In this document: piece by piece, positions 15,490 to 23,069 of the stretch
How positions within the stretch are numbered: position 1 is the stretch's first letter
Layout: every line of letters starts with the position of its first letter
Assembly (NCBI GenBank): GCA_937991645.1
Contig: CALKPL010000050.1
Coordinates: 49,727-113,726, forward strand
DNA: 64,000 bases
From: UMGS1783 sp900555065
GTDB lineage: Bacteria; Bacillota; Clostridia; Oscillospirales; UMGS1783
Direction of reading: 5' to 3'
Made by a program: the position numbers and the translations under genes
Notes under the pieces: generated by a model
What the model was told of the DNA's origin: nothing
The model's input: the letters and a program-made list of their open reading frames with translations, nothing else
The model's database searches: none

Positions 15490-16533
15490 CTATACGGCCG
15501 AATCGAGCAGCAGCTCGATCAGCTCGCCGTAGCCGATCTCTTTTGAATGCATCATCAGTTTGGGATACATGCTGATATCGGTAAAGCCCGGCAGCGTATT
15601 GATTTCGTTGAGTACCACGCGGCCGTTCTCCTGCAAAAAAAAGTCCACCCTTGACAGGCCTCCGCATTCCAGAGCCCGGTATGCCTTGAGCGCTACGCCG
15701 CGAATTTCTTCGGCTTTTTCCGGGTCCAGCGGGGCCGGGATATAGAGCCGGGAATCGCTGTTGACATACTTTGCGTTATAGTCGTAAAACTCGCTGCCGG
15801 ATACGATTTCCCCGCAGACGGAGGCAAATGCGTCTTCATTGCCCAGTACGGCGACTTCCAGTTCCCGGCCGTCGACAAATTCCTCTACCAGCACCTTATC
15901 GTCGAACTGGAATGCGGCGCCGATCGCATCTATAAGCTCGTCACGCCGCTTTACTTTGGAAACCCCGCAGGAGGAACCGTTGGCGGAGGGCTTGACAAAT
16001 ACGGGATAGACAAACTTGCTCTCCACCTGGGAGACGGCGCTTTCCCCGTCAAAATTATACTGCCGAAACACGATATAATCGGCCTGCGCAATCCCGGCCG
16101 CCTGCAGAATTACTTTTGTCGTCGCTTTGTCCATGGCGTTTGCGCTCGCCCGTAGCCCAGGCCCGACAAAGGGAATCCGCGTAAGCTCCAAAAGTCCCTG
16201 CATTTTACCGTCCTCACAGTTCTCGCCGTGGAGTACGGGAAACGCCACGTCGATTTCCACACGCTGGATTGGATTGGTGAACAGCAGCAGCCCGTTTTTT
16301 TCGCTTGTATAGTCGAGCATGGCGGGGATATTCCCACGCCGCCGCTCCCATGCGCCGGAGCGGATTTCTTCCGCGTCCGCACGCGTGTAATACCAGCAGC
16401 CTGCTTTCGTTATGCCTACGGTATGTATTTGATTGTTTTCGCGGTTTATATTTTCAATGACGGCTGCGGCGGACCTACGGGACACCTCATGCTCCGGCGA
16501 GGCGCCGCCGAACAGAATCAATACGCTTCTCAT
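15490..16533 (-). CDS. ddl: D-alanine--D-alanine ligase
   Basis: ATP-grasp ligase forming the D-Ala-D-Ala end of peptidoglycan precursors. The chosen ATG (GGAG upstream) gives 347 residues starting MRSVLILFGGASPEHEVS; a longer frame upstream has no ribosome site. Seen are HGENCEDGKMQGLLEL, the nucleotide loop KPSANGSSCGVSKV, and the C-terminal NEINTLPGFTDISMYPKL. The omega loop reads FYDYNAKY with the Tyr typical of D-Ala ligases, arguing against a VanA-type D-lactate ligase. It heads the murI unit. Confidence 0.93.
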   Translation of the reverse strand: MRSVLILFGGASPEHEVSRRSAAAVIENINRENNQIHTVGITKAGCWYYTRADAEEIRSGAWERRRGNIPAMLDYTSEKNGLLLFTNPIQRVEIDVAFPVLHGENCEDGKMQGLLELTRIPFVGPGLRASANAMDKATTKVILQAAGIAQADYIVFRQYNFDGESAVSQVESKFVYPVFVKPSANGSSCGVSKVKRRDELIDAIGAAFQFDDKVLVEEFVDGRELEVAVLGNEDAFASVCGEIVSGSEFYDYNAKYVNSDSRLYIPAPLDPEKAEEIRGVALKAYRALECGGLSRVDFFLQENGRVVLNEINTLPGFTDISMYPKLMMHSKEIGYGELIELLLDSAV

Positions 16534-16570
16534 ACAGGATCTCCTTTTTGCATGCCGATCGCATTTATTT

Positions 16571-16599
16571 AGTATATAATATATGCGTTTGTAATGCAA
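16571..16599 (-). promoter_or_regulatory. sigma-A promoter of ddl
   Basis: On the minus strand TTGCAT (16594-16599) and TATACT (16571-16576), 17-base spacer. Confidence 0.65.
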
Positions 16600-16698
16600 C
16601 ATATAATCTGTGAATCCATTCCATGAATATATCTTGCCAGTTCTGGTAAAAATATCTGTGGATTTGGAAAAATTGTACAGGTAAGGGGTGTGACCGAC

Positions 16699-16908
16699 TT
16701 GATACGCGGAGTAAACCGTCAAATTGTCATTGTAAAGCCGGACGACAGCGATATATTTGAACAGGCGATCTTTTTTGTCAGTCCGCAGGCCAGCCGTAAG
16801 GGCCTGCACGAAACGGATATGCTTACAGAGGCAAAGCGGATAATCGCCCAGAAGATTGCGCGATACTATCCCCAGAAGAAAAAGAAGTTCAAGCTGTTTC
16901 GCTTTTAA
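16699..16908 (+). CDS. Small conserved protein of unknown function
   Basis: A basic 69-residue protein beginning IRGVNRQIVIVKPDDS, with a hydrophobic core EQAIFFVSP and a Lys-rich tail QKKKKFKLFRF. Very similar short proteins starting MIRGVNR are widespread in Clostridia, usually as single genes; no function is known to me. The TTG start was preferred because AGGGGTG lies eight bases upstream; a GTG nine bases earlier would overlap that site. It has its own terminator and faces away from ddl. Confidence 0.8.
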   Translation: MIRGVNRQIVIVKPDDSDIFEQAIFFVSPQASRKGLHETDMLTEAKRIIAQKIARYYPQKKKKFKLFRF

Positions 16909-16916
16909 TTTTACTT

Positions 16917-16946
16917 GCCCCGGACCGCGGTCCGGGGCTCTTTTTA
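16917..16946 (+). terminator. Terminator after the small protein gene
   Basis: A 20-base perfect palindrome of CCCCGGACCG and its complement, followed by CTCTTTTTA. Confidence 0.88.
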
Positions 16947-16975
16947 TTGATTTTAAACAAAATTTATGATACACT
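16947..16975 (+). promoter_or_regulatory. sigma-A promoter of dusB
   Basis: TTGATT (16947-16952) and TACACT (16970-16975), 17-base spacer, directly after the terminator. Confidence 0.6.
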
Positions 16976-17003
16976 GGTTCTAATAAAAATTGAGGAGTAG
17001 ATC

Positions 17004-17984
17004 ATGCAGCCGCAGAAGATTCCATTGATTATGGCGCCTTTGGCCGGAATCACGGACAGCGTGTTCCGGCGTATCGTGAAACAATTCGGCGCGGATATCG
17101 TATATACGGAGATGGTAAGCGCCAAAGGCCTGTACTATGGGGATAAGAAGACGCGCCTTCTGCTGCGGAGCACGGAGGAAGAACGACCCGTAACGGCGCA
17201 GCTTTTCGGAAGCGATCCTGCGATTATGGCGGAAGCCGCGCGGCGGGTATGCGAATATGCGCCGGACGGTATCGATATCAATATGGGCTGTCCCATGCCC
17301 AAAATCGTTAAGGGCGGAGACGGCTGCGCGCTTATGCGTGACGTGCCGCTGGCTTCGCGCGTTTGCGCCGCGGTCGCGGCCGCGGCTGCTGTTCCGGTCA
17401 GCGTCAAGTTCCGCAAGGGCTGGGATGAGGCGCATGTCAACGCGGTCGAGTTTGCGCGCGCCATGCAGGAAAGCGGCGCCGCCTCCTTGACGGTGCATGG
17501 GCGCACCTATCAGCAGCTTTTTACTGGAAGATCCGATCCACAGATCATCGCCGCAGTGAAAGCAGCAGTGCGGATTCCGGTCTATGCGAGCGGGGATATT
17601 GACAGCCCGGAGGCTGCGCAGCGCATCGCCGCCGAGACGGGCTGCGACGGGTTGATGGTCGGCCGCGGAGCGCTGGGCGATCCATGGCTGTTTTCCCGCA
17701 TCCGCGCAGGCTTTGAAGGCCGACCGGGACAGGAGCCGACTCCCGCGCAGCGCGTCCGGATGGCGCTTACGCACGCAAAGCTGCTGTGCGAGGACAAGGG
17801 CGAGCGGCTGGGCATACGCGAGAGCCGGAAACACACCGGCTGGTATATAAAAGGGCTCAAGAGCGCCGCCCGTATCCGCAACGAGGCAAACCATGTGGAA
17901 ACCTATGCGGAGCTGGACGCATTGCTCGGTTCGTATCTGGATACACTACAAGTCAAGGAGGACGCCTCATATGAACGATATTGA
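17004..17984 (+). CDS. dusB: tRNA-dihydrouridine synthase
   Basis: FMN-dependent enzyme reducing uridines in the tRNA D-loop. The TIM-barrel signature MAPLAGITDSVFR is near residue 10; YTEMVSAKGL, INMGCPMPKIVKGGDGCALM (with the catalytic Cys) and TVHGRTYQQLFTG follow; GLMVGRGALGDPW is the FMN-phosphate site. Length 326 is usual for DusB. GGAG precedes the ATG. Its 3' end overlaps the next gene (ECF sigma factor) by 14 bases, indicating co-transcription. Confidence 0.95.
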   Translation: MQPQKIPLIMAPLAGITDSVFRRIVKQFGADIVYTEMVSAKGLYYGDKKTRLLLRSTEEERPVTAQLFGSDPAIMAEAARRVCEYAPDGIDINMGCPMPKIVKGGDGCALMRDVPLASRVCAAVAAAAAVPVSVKFRKGWDEAHVNAVEFARAMQESGAASLTVHGRTYQQLFTGRSDPQIIAAVKAAVRIPVYASGDIDSPEAAQRIAAETGCDGLMVGRGALGDPWLFSRIRAGFEGRPGQEPTPAQRVRMALTHAKLLCEDKGERLGIRESRKHTGWYIKGLKSAARIRNEANHVETYAELDALLGSYLDTLQVKEDASYERY

Positions 17985-18525
17985 GGTCCTGCGCCGGGTG
18001 CGCGCGGGGAACACAAAGGCCTATGAGGAGCTTGTTGTCAAATACGAGAAGCGGATCTTCCAGGTCGCGCTGGGCCTGCTTCGGGATGAACAGGACGCGC
18101 TGGACGCGACACAGGAGGTCTTTATTAAGGCCTTTTTGCGGGTTGCTAATTTTCGGCATGAATCGGAATACTATACATACCTGTTTCGCATTGCGGTCAA
18201 TGAGTGCAAGGATGTGCTCAGCCGCCGCGCCCGCCGCCGTACAGTCCCGCTTTACCGCGAGGACGACACGCCCATAGAACTGCCGGCCGCAGAGGAAGGC
18301 CTGCCCGAACTGATGGCGGCGGACGAGCTCAGGCAGGCGCTGTATGAGGAAATGCTCGGTCTGGAAGAACCGTTTCGCCAGGCGGTACTGCTGCGCAGCG
18401 TTTACCAGCTTTCCTACGAGCGTATTGCCGCCGAGACGGATACGGATATCGGCACGGTGAAATCGCGCATATACAGAGGCCGGGAGCGGATTCGGAAAAG
18501 TCTGGCCGCGCGGAACCTTTTATAG
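17971..18525 (+). CDS. ECF-type RNA polymerase sigma factor
   Basis: Alternative sigma factor of 184 residues. Sigma-2 region (about 10-85) has the typical core DEQDALDATQEVFIKAF; sigma-4 region (about 120-175) ends in YERIAAETDTDIGTVKSRIYRGRERIRKSL, the helix-turn-helix that reads the -35 element. AAGGAGG precedes the ATG, inside the end of dusB. The next gene encodes its membrane anti-sigma partner with a zinc-binding HxxxCxxC motif, so the pair is probably released by an envelope signal. No autoregulated ECF promoter was found inside dusB. Confidence 0.92.
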   Translation: MNDIEVLRRVRAGNTKAYEELVVKYEKRIFQVALGLLRDEQDALDATQEVFIKAFLRVANFRHESEYYTYLFRIAVNECKDVLSRRARRRTVPLYREDDTPIELPAAEEGLPELMAADELRQALYEEMLGLEEPFRQAVLLRSVYQLSYERIAAETDTDIGTVKSRIYRGRERIRKSLAARNLL

Positions 18526-18560
18526 GTTTGATTCGTCCAATATACAGCGGGGTGAATGTT

Positions 18561-19385
18561 TTGAAAAGCTGCGAAGAATACAGAGAGCTTATAAGTGCAT
18601 ATTACGATTACGAACTGGACCGCACCACCCGTATGGAAGTAGAAGCGCACGTAGAGTCCTGCGCACAGTGTGCGGAAGTGTTTCGGCAGTACGGGGAGAT
18701 TTGTCCGCTGGACAAAGGCGCAATGCCGTCGTCGGTTGTACAGCCGGTCATGGAACGTATCAACGCCTATGAGACGGAGACCGACCCGTTCGACAAACAG
18801 GGCGGCGAAGGGGCCCGCAAGCAACACAAGCCGATGAGCAAAACGACGAAAACCTGGTTGACGATCGCGGCCTGCCTGCTGCTGCTTGTCACATCGGTCC
18901 TGTTTAACCAGGGGCCGGTTTCGGAATACCAGATGTATCAGGATTCGGCGGGCTTTGACGAGGCCGCATCCTCTTCCATGACCAGCGCAGGCTCCGCCAT
19001 GGAGGACGGGCACGGCGCTGCGGAGAACGATGTTGCGGGCGCGTCCAGCAGCGCCGCCTCTACATCGTCCGCAGCGCAGCCGCTGCTTGCTGCGCTGACT
19101 GACGCGCAGCAGGTGCGCGTCAGTCTGATGGATACGGACATCATCATAACGGACAGCGAGTCTATTGCGCAGCTGCGTCAGTTCCTGGAATCACAGCCGT
19201 CGCAGGTAGTCGCGGACGTATCCAAAGCGGATGAGATCGGGACGATAGAGCTTGTGCCGGACGCGGGGCTGGACGTGTCTATCACAGAGGACTACAGAAT
19301 TGTGTATACGGACGGAGCGCAGTCCTACTCCATTCAGCCGGATGCGGTCGCGCTGGAGGATGCGCTTCACAAGCTGAGCCAGTGA
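18561..19385 (+). CDS. Zinc-finger anti-sigma factor, membrane-anchored
   Basis: Predicted partner of the preceding ECF sigma factor. Residues 1-40 form a zf-HC2 anti-sigma domain with His30, Cys34 and Cys37. A single membrane segment spans about 98-115. It is followed by a Ser/Ala-rich linker, then a compact extracellular part (about 175-274) of unknown fold. A TTG start was chosen (GGGGTG six bases upstream; gives MKSCEEYREL, the usual start of this domain); a TTG 33 bases earlier is possible. The extracellular part differs from the second ECF cluster near 58-61 kb, so the two systems likely sense different things. Confidence 0.85.
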   Translation: MKSCEEYRELISAYYDYELDRTTRMEVEAHVESCAQCAEVFRQYGEICPLDKGAMPSSVVQPVMERINAYETETDPFDKQGGEGARKQHKPMSKTTKTWLTIAACLLLLVTSVLFNQGPVSEYQMYQDSAGFDEAASSSMTSAGSAMEDGHGAAENDVAGASSSAASTSSAAQPLLAALTDAQQVRVSLMDTDIIITDSESIAQLRQFLESQPSQVVADVSKADEIGTIELVPDAGLDVSITEDYRIVYTDGAQSYSIQPDAVALEDALHKLSQ

Positions 19386-19464
19386 GGTATGCAAAATAAG
19401 GCCCGCGCCGGGTTCCTCCTGCGTGACATGGATGTAAAATAGCAGAAGGGAATTCGGCGTAAAA

Positions 19465-19509
19465 AAGAGAAACGAGCAGACGGAAATTTCCGTCTGTTCG
19501 TTTCTCTTT
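19465..19509 (+). terminator. Terminator of the dusB-sigma-anti-sigma operon
   Basis: Twenty-two-base arms with one G-T pair (core CAGACGGAAA/TTTCCGTCTG) and no loop beyond the palindrome centre; T-rich end. Confidence 0.88.
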
Positions 19510-20003
19510 CAATATCCGTAATACGAAAGGCTATAAGAGTCTGTGTTGCTGTGAACGGACGCCGATTCAGCCGGCGCGCCCGCAGAATATACGAGGAGTA
19601 GGATATAAGGCGCAGGATATACGAGACGCGGGATATAGAGGGATTTTGGGAAAGGACGCCGCCGTACCGGAATTCACAGGGGGGATCCCACGGGAAAGGC
19701 CATCTTACTACTGTTCCTTCGTATATTGCACGCGCGTCGGAGAGGGTATGCCGACATGATGTATTATGCCCGTCCGGAAACGCTGCGGAAAACAGGGGCG
19801 TTCCGATTCTGCCGCCCGTACGGGTGTGAAAGCCGGTAGGGAAGCGGAAGCGATTGCAAGAATCCGGACGGGCGGCGCGTCAGAGAACGCATCGCCCCGT
19901 GTTTTGTTCATGCCTGGGCATGCTCTGAACAAATAAACCGGCAGTAGAACAAAAAGACGACCGTAAAGGAATGATAAACGGCTGTTTTTCGTTTTTTTGC
20001 TAC
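19510..20003. other. Gene-free region with repeats and inverted repeats
   Basis: No credible gene in about 490 bases. It holds four imperfect direct copies of an AGGATATACGAGACGC-like unit (about 19584-19645). An inverted repeat GCCCGTCCGGA/TCCGGACGGGC (19768-19778 and 19863-19873) encloses smaller stems, and a hairpin TGTTCA/TGAACA lies near 19908-19933. A 74-codon minus-strand frame here has no ribosome site or recognisable features. Confidence 0.5.
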
Positions 20004-20216
20004 CTATATCTGTTTTCCGGTTTCTCTGTCTGTAAATACCGCTTCATAGTCGAAATTTAATACATCGGCTATTTGTTTCAAGTCATTTTCCGAAAAATTA
20101 TCACGCGTCATTTTCCCGCTCATCGTTGACAGGCTTTTGTTTAACAGTTTAGATAAATCGGTAAGCGTCATTTCACGTTCGACCAAAAGCATTTTTATTT
20201 TCTTGGCAGCAGACAA
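20004..20216 (-). CDS. Small XRE-type helix-turn-helix protein
   Basis: A 70-residue single-domain DNA-binding protein. MTLTDLSKLLNKSLSTMSGKM is the helix-turn-helix region, and the rest (DLKQIADVLNFDYEAVF) completes the five-helix Cro/C1 fold. There is no effector domain. Start is a TTG preceded by GAGGTGAT. It is divergent from the DUF6809-like gene, with two direct ATTTCAAATA repeats between them that could be its operators (inference). It may regulate itself and that neighbour. Confidence 0.85.
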   Translation of the reverse strand: MSAAKKIKMLLVEREMTLTDLSKLLNKSLSTMSGKMTRDNFSENDLKQIADVLNFDYEAVFTDRETGKQI

Positions 20217-20259
20217 CTCATCACCTCATTTTCCTTAATTATACGGCTATTTACGAATG

Positions 20260-20301
20260 ATTTCAAATAAAAAACAAATAAAATGCGGATAATTTCAAAT
20301 A
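20260..20301. promoter_or_regulatory. Direct repeats ATTTCAAATA in a divergent promoter region
   Basis: Two identical 10-base copies (20260-20269 and 20292-20301) are 32 bases apart, about three helical turns, just upstream of the plus-strand promoter. Confidence 0.5.
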
Positions 20302-20306
20302 TGATA

Positions 20307-20335
20307 TTGACAAGATCTTCTTTTGAGCGTATAAT
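20307..20335 (+). promoter_or_regulatory. sigma-A promoter of the DUF6809-like gene
   Basis: TTGACA (20307-20312) and TATAAT (20330-20335), 17-base spacer. Confidence 0.85.
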
Positions 20336-20395
20336 GTTTGCAAATAGACGAATATATTACGGCTTAAAGCAATGGAAAGGGGTTGTAAATTTTCT

Positions 20396-20719
20396 ATGAA
20401 CTACATTGGCGAGATCTTCACAAGGGCGGACATTCAACAAATCCGCGAGTTTCTTTTACACGGCGCAGAGGGAAACATCGACCCACGCCCGTATAAAGAA
20501 CGGATAGAAAGCGCTTACAGGGCGCTTAGTGTCCGGCTGCGCAGGGATTACCCAAATGAAAAGGACTTTGAGGAAATTATCGGGTTTGCATATGACTATG
20601 CGACTGCAACCGAAGAGGTTTATATGGAAATCGGTTTACAGGCCGGCGCAATACTTGCTGCCCAGGCAGCCCAGAACGTAAAAGCGGCGTTTGAGGAGGA
20701 ATACGGCGGCAGAACATAA
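20396..20719 (+). CDS. DUF6809-like small protein
   Basis: Function unknown. 107 residues beginning MNYIGEIFTRADIQQIREFLL; Ala/Glu-rich and predicted all-helical, with no signal peptide or membrane segment. It resembles the clostridial DUF6809 family, small proteins often found near XRE regulators; that match is from memory of the pattern. The second ATG was used because AAGGGG lies upstream at a suitable distance. It has a near-perfect promoter and is divergent from the HTH gene. Confidence 0.75.
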   Translation: MNYIGEIFTRADIQQIREFLLHGAEGNIDPRPYKERIESAYRALSVRLRRDYPNEKDFEEIIGFAYDYATATEEVYMEIGLQAGAILAAQAAQNVKAAFEEEYGGRT

Positions 20720-20917
20720 ATCCAGACGAGAAACACAGCGCCTTATGCGGCTTCGGCCGGCGAATGTTTTCAGTAGGCAGCGTATATATACACCCATACG
20801 GAGCCCTTTTTATCGCGACGGTGCCCATTTTAGCGCGCGGGGGCGCGCGTATCCTAGGATTGTTCCGATATGCTGTGTACGGCGTTTGCCGCCGGTTTTT
20901 TGCATGTGAAATAGCCG

Positions 20918-20946
20918 TTGAATATGAATTGAGAATATGTTATAAT
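20918..20946 (+). promoter_or_regulatory. sigma-A promoter of recJ
   Basis: TTGAAT (20918-20923) and TATAAT (20941-20946), 17-base spacer; GGAGGG follows before the start codon. Confidence 0.7.
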
Positions 20947-20991
20947 TATTCTCTAGTGAAAATTATAAGTACAGACATGGAGGGAGCGCGC

Positions 20992-23061
20992 ATGTCAAAG
21001 TGCCGGATGTTGGAATGTCCGGGCACGGAAGAACAAATAGACAGCATATCGACCCGTTGCGGCGTCGATAAAATCATTGCGAAGATTTTGATCGGTCGCG
21101 GCTTGGATACTGCTGAAAAGGCACAGTTGTTTCTGGATCAGAACCACAGGCTGTTTCACGATCCGTTCCTGCTGCCCGATATGGAGCGGGCGGTTGTCCG
21201 GTTGCAGCAGGCGATTGCATGCGGCGAGCTGATTCTTGTGGTCGGCGATTCAGACGCCGACGGCATTACGGCGACCGCGATCATGATGCAGTACCTGCGT
21301 GCCCGTGCCGCCAATGCGGAATACACCATTCCGGACAACGGAAACAACCTGGCCGTATTTTCGCAGCAGAGCCTTGCGGACATGCTGGAGCGCGGCGTAC
21401 GGCTGGTCATTACGGTCGACCTCGGCGTTTCGGCGGTGGAGCAGATTTCCGCTTTTCAGGCGCAGGGGATTGATGTGATCGTGACCGACCACCACGAGTG
21501 CAAAAAGGAGCTGCCCGCCTGTTTCGCGGTAATCGATCCCAAATGCCCGAACTCCGATTACCCGTTCGACGGCTTGTCCGGCGCGGGCGTGGCGCTGAAG
21601 TTTGTGTGCGCGCACGCGTCGCGCTACGGCGATATGCGCGCGGCGTTTTACGACAGCTGCGACTTGGCCGCCGTCGGCACGGTGGCTGACGCGATGCCGT
21701 TGCTGGACGAGAACCGCTTTATTGTCAGCCGCGGTCTGGACTGTATAAACGAACATCGACGCATCGCCATGGGCGCGCTGCTTGCGACGGCAGGCTATAA
21801 TCCGGAACGCAAGGTGACCGCGTCGTCGGCGGGCTTTGTGCTTGCGCCGCGCATCAACGCCGCCGGACGGATCAACCAGGCCGGTCTTGCGGTGGAGATG
21901 TTCCTTTCCAAATCCTACAGCCGCGCAAAAGAGATAGCCGATGTGCTCGCCGGCGCGAACCATGAACGGCAGAAGCTGGAGAGCTCCGCGCTCAAAGAGG
22001 TATCGGGACTGATCGATGAGACGGTGGATATTGACCGGGACAAGCTTATTCTGGTCAGAGTGGAAAAATGGCAGACCGGCATTGCGGGCATTGTTGCTTC
22101 CCGGCTTGTGGACCGATACGGCCTGCCCAGCGTCGTCGTCTCCTTTGCCGACGGCGTCGGCCGCGGCTCGGGCCGCAGCGTCGAGGGCTTCAACCTCTTC
22201 CATGCGCTCGAAGAGGACCGCGATTTGCTCATAGAATATGGCGGACATCCGCTGGCGGCCGGGTTTGCAGTCGAACAGGACAAGTTTGACGCACTCGCTG
22301 AGCGGCTGCGGGAAAAAGCACAGCGCGCTTATGAAGAAAACGCGTTTCAACGGCATATTATGATAGAGTCGGAGCTCGACGCCTCCTCCATAAACCTCCA
22401 TTTCGCGCAGCAATTGCTGCGGCTGGAGCCCTACGGCAGCGGCAATCCCCAGCCCGTATTCATGATGGAGGACGTGGAGATCGAAGAGATCCTTTCGCTT
22501 GCCAACGAGCGGCATCTGCGCTTTAACATGCGCAAGGATGGAAAGCGGTTTGTCGGCCTGCGCTTTGGCAAGACGATCTGGGAAAACAAGTGTACGGCCG
22601 GAGACCGGGTCAGTATTGCGTTTGCGATAGACGTGAGTATCTACCGCGGCAAAAACAGTTTGCAGCTGATTTTAAAGGATATTAAGCTCTCGCCCGCCGA
22701 CGAGGCGGTCGGTTACGAGGATGAATACCGCGCTTATGAGGCCGATCCGGCCTATGCCCTGCCTGCCGCGGCGACGCCTTCCAGGCAGGATGTGGTGGAC
22801 GTATACAGCTATTTTCTCCGCACGAGCCACGAAGCCGGCGCGCACCATATGTACAACCCTGCCGTCGCCGCGCGGCGGGTGAGCCGCAGCTATGGGCGGC
22901 CGGTCAACTTCGCACAGCTTATGCTCTCTGTAGAGATTCTCAGCGAGCTGAATATGATAGAATATCAGAAACAGGGCAAATATATTTATGTCAGGACAAA
23001 GACCAGCGCAGACAAGGCGAACCTGAACAAATCGGCGCTCTGGCGGCGCGTCAGAGGATAG
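20992..23061 (+). CDS. recJ: Single-stranded-DNA-specific exonuclease RecJ
   Basis: 5'-3' ssDNA exonuclease of recombination and mismatch repair. DHH phosphoesterase motifs: VVGDSDADGITATAIMMQYL (the family usually has DYDADG), TVDLGVSA and VTDHHECKKELP. The DHHA1 domain holds GRGSGRSVEGFNLFHAL and YGGHPLAAGF. An OB-like segment and a C-terminal winged-helix-like extension (SVEILSELNMIEYQKQGKYI) follow. The inner ATG with GGAGGG gives 689 residues; upstream codons lie across the promoter. First gene of a recJ-relA-MBL-hemZ run with 8-base and overlapping junctions. Confidence 0.94.
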   Translation: MSKCRMLECPGTEEQIDSISTRCGVDKIIAKILIGRGLDTAEKAQLFLDQNHRLFHDPFLLPDMERAVVRLQQAIACGELILVVGDSDADGITATAIMMQYLRARAANAEYTIPDNGNNLAVFSQQSLADMLERGVRLVITVDLGVSAVEQISAFQAQGIDVIVTDHHECKKELPACFAVIDPKCPNSDYPFDGLSGAGVALKFVCAHASRYGDMRAAFYDSCDLAAVGTVADAMPLLDENRFIVSRGLDCINEHRRIAMGALLATAGYNPERKVTASSAGFVLAPRINAAGRINQAGLAVEMFLSKSYSRAKEIADVLAGANHERQKLESSALKEVSGLIDETVDIDRDKLILVRVEKWQTGIAGIVASRLVDRYGLPSVVVSFADGVGRGSGRSVEGFNLFHALEEDRDLLIEYGGHPLAAGFAVEQDKFDALAERLREKAQRAYEENAFQRHIMIESELDASSINLHFAQQLLRLEPYGSGNPQPVFMMEDVEIEEILSLANERHLRFNMRKDGKRFVGLRFGKTIWENKCTAGDRVSIAFAIDVSIYRGKNSLQLILKDIKLSPADEAVGYEDEYRAYEADPAYALPAAATPSRQDVVDVYSYFLRTSHEAGAHHMYNPAVAARRVSRSYGRPVNFAQLMLSVEILSELNMIEYQKQGKYIYVRTKTSADKANLNKSALWRRVRG

Positions 23062-23069
23062 GGAGGACC

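Noticed and set aside
15490..16533. Vancomycin-resistance ligase
   Set aside because: The omega loop keeps the Tyr of D-Ala-D-Ala ligases and no vanH, vanX or vanT partner is nearby.
19708..19932. 74-codon minus-strand frame
   Set aside because: Lies across inverted repeats, lacks a ribosome site and has no familiar sequence.
20004..20719. Toxin-antitoxin system
   Set aside because: The two genes are divergent rather than an operon and the DUF6809-like protein shows no toxin motif.
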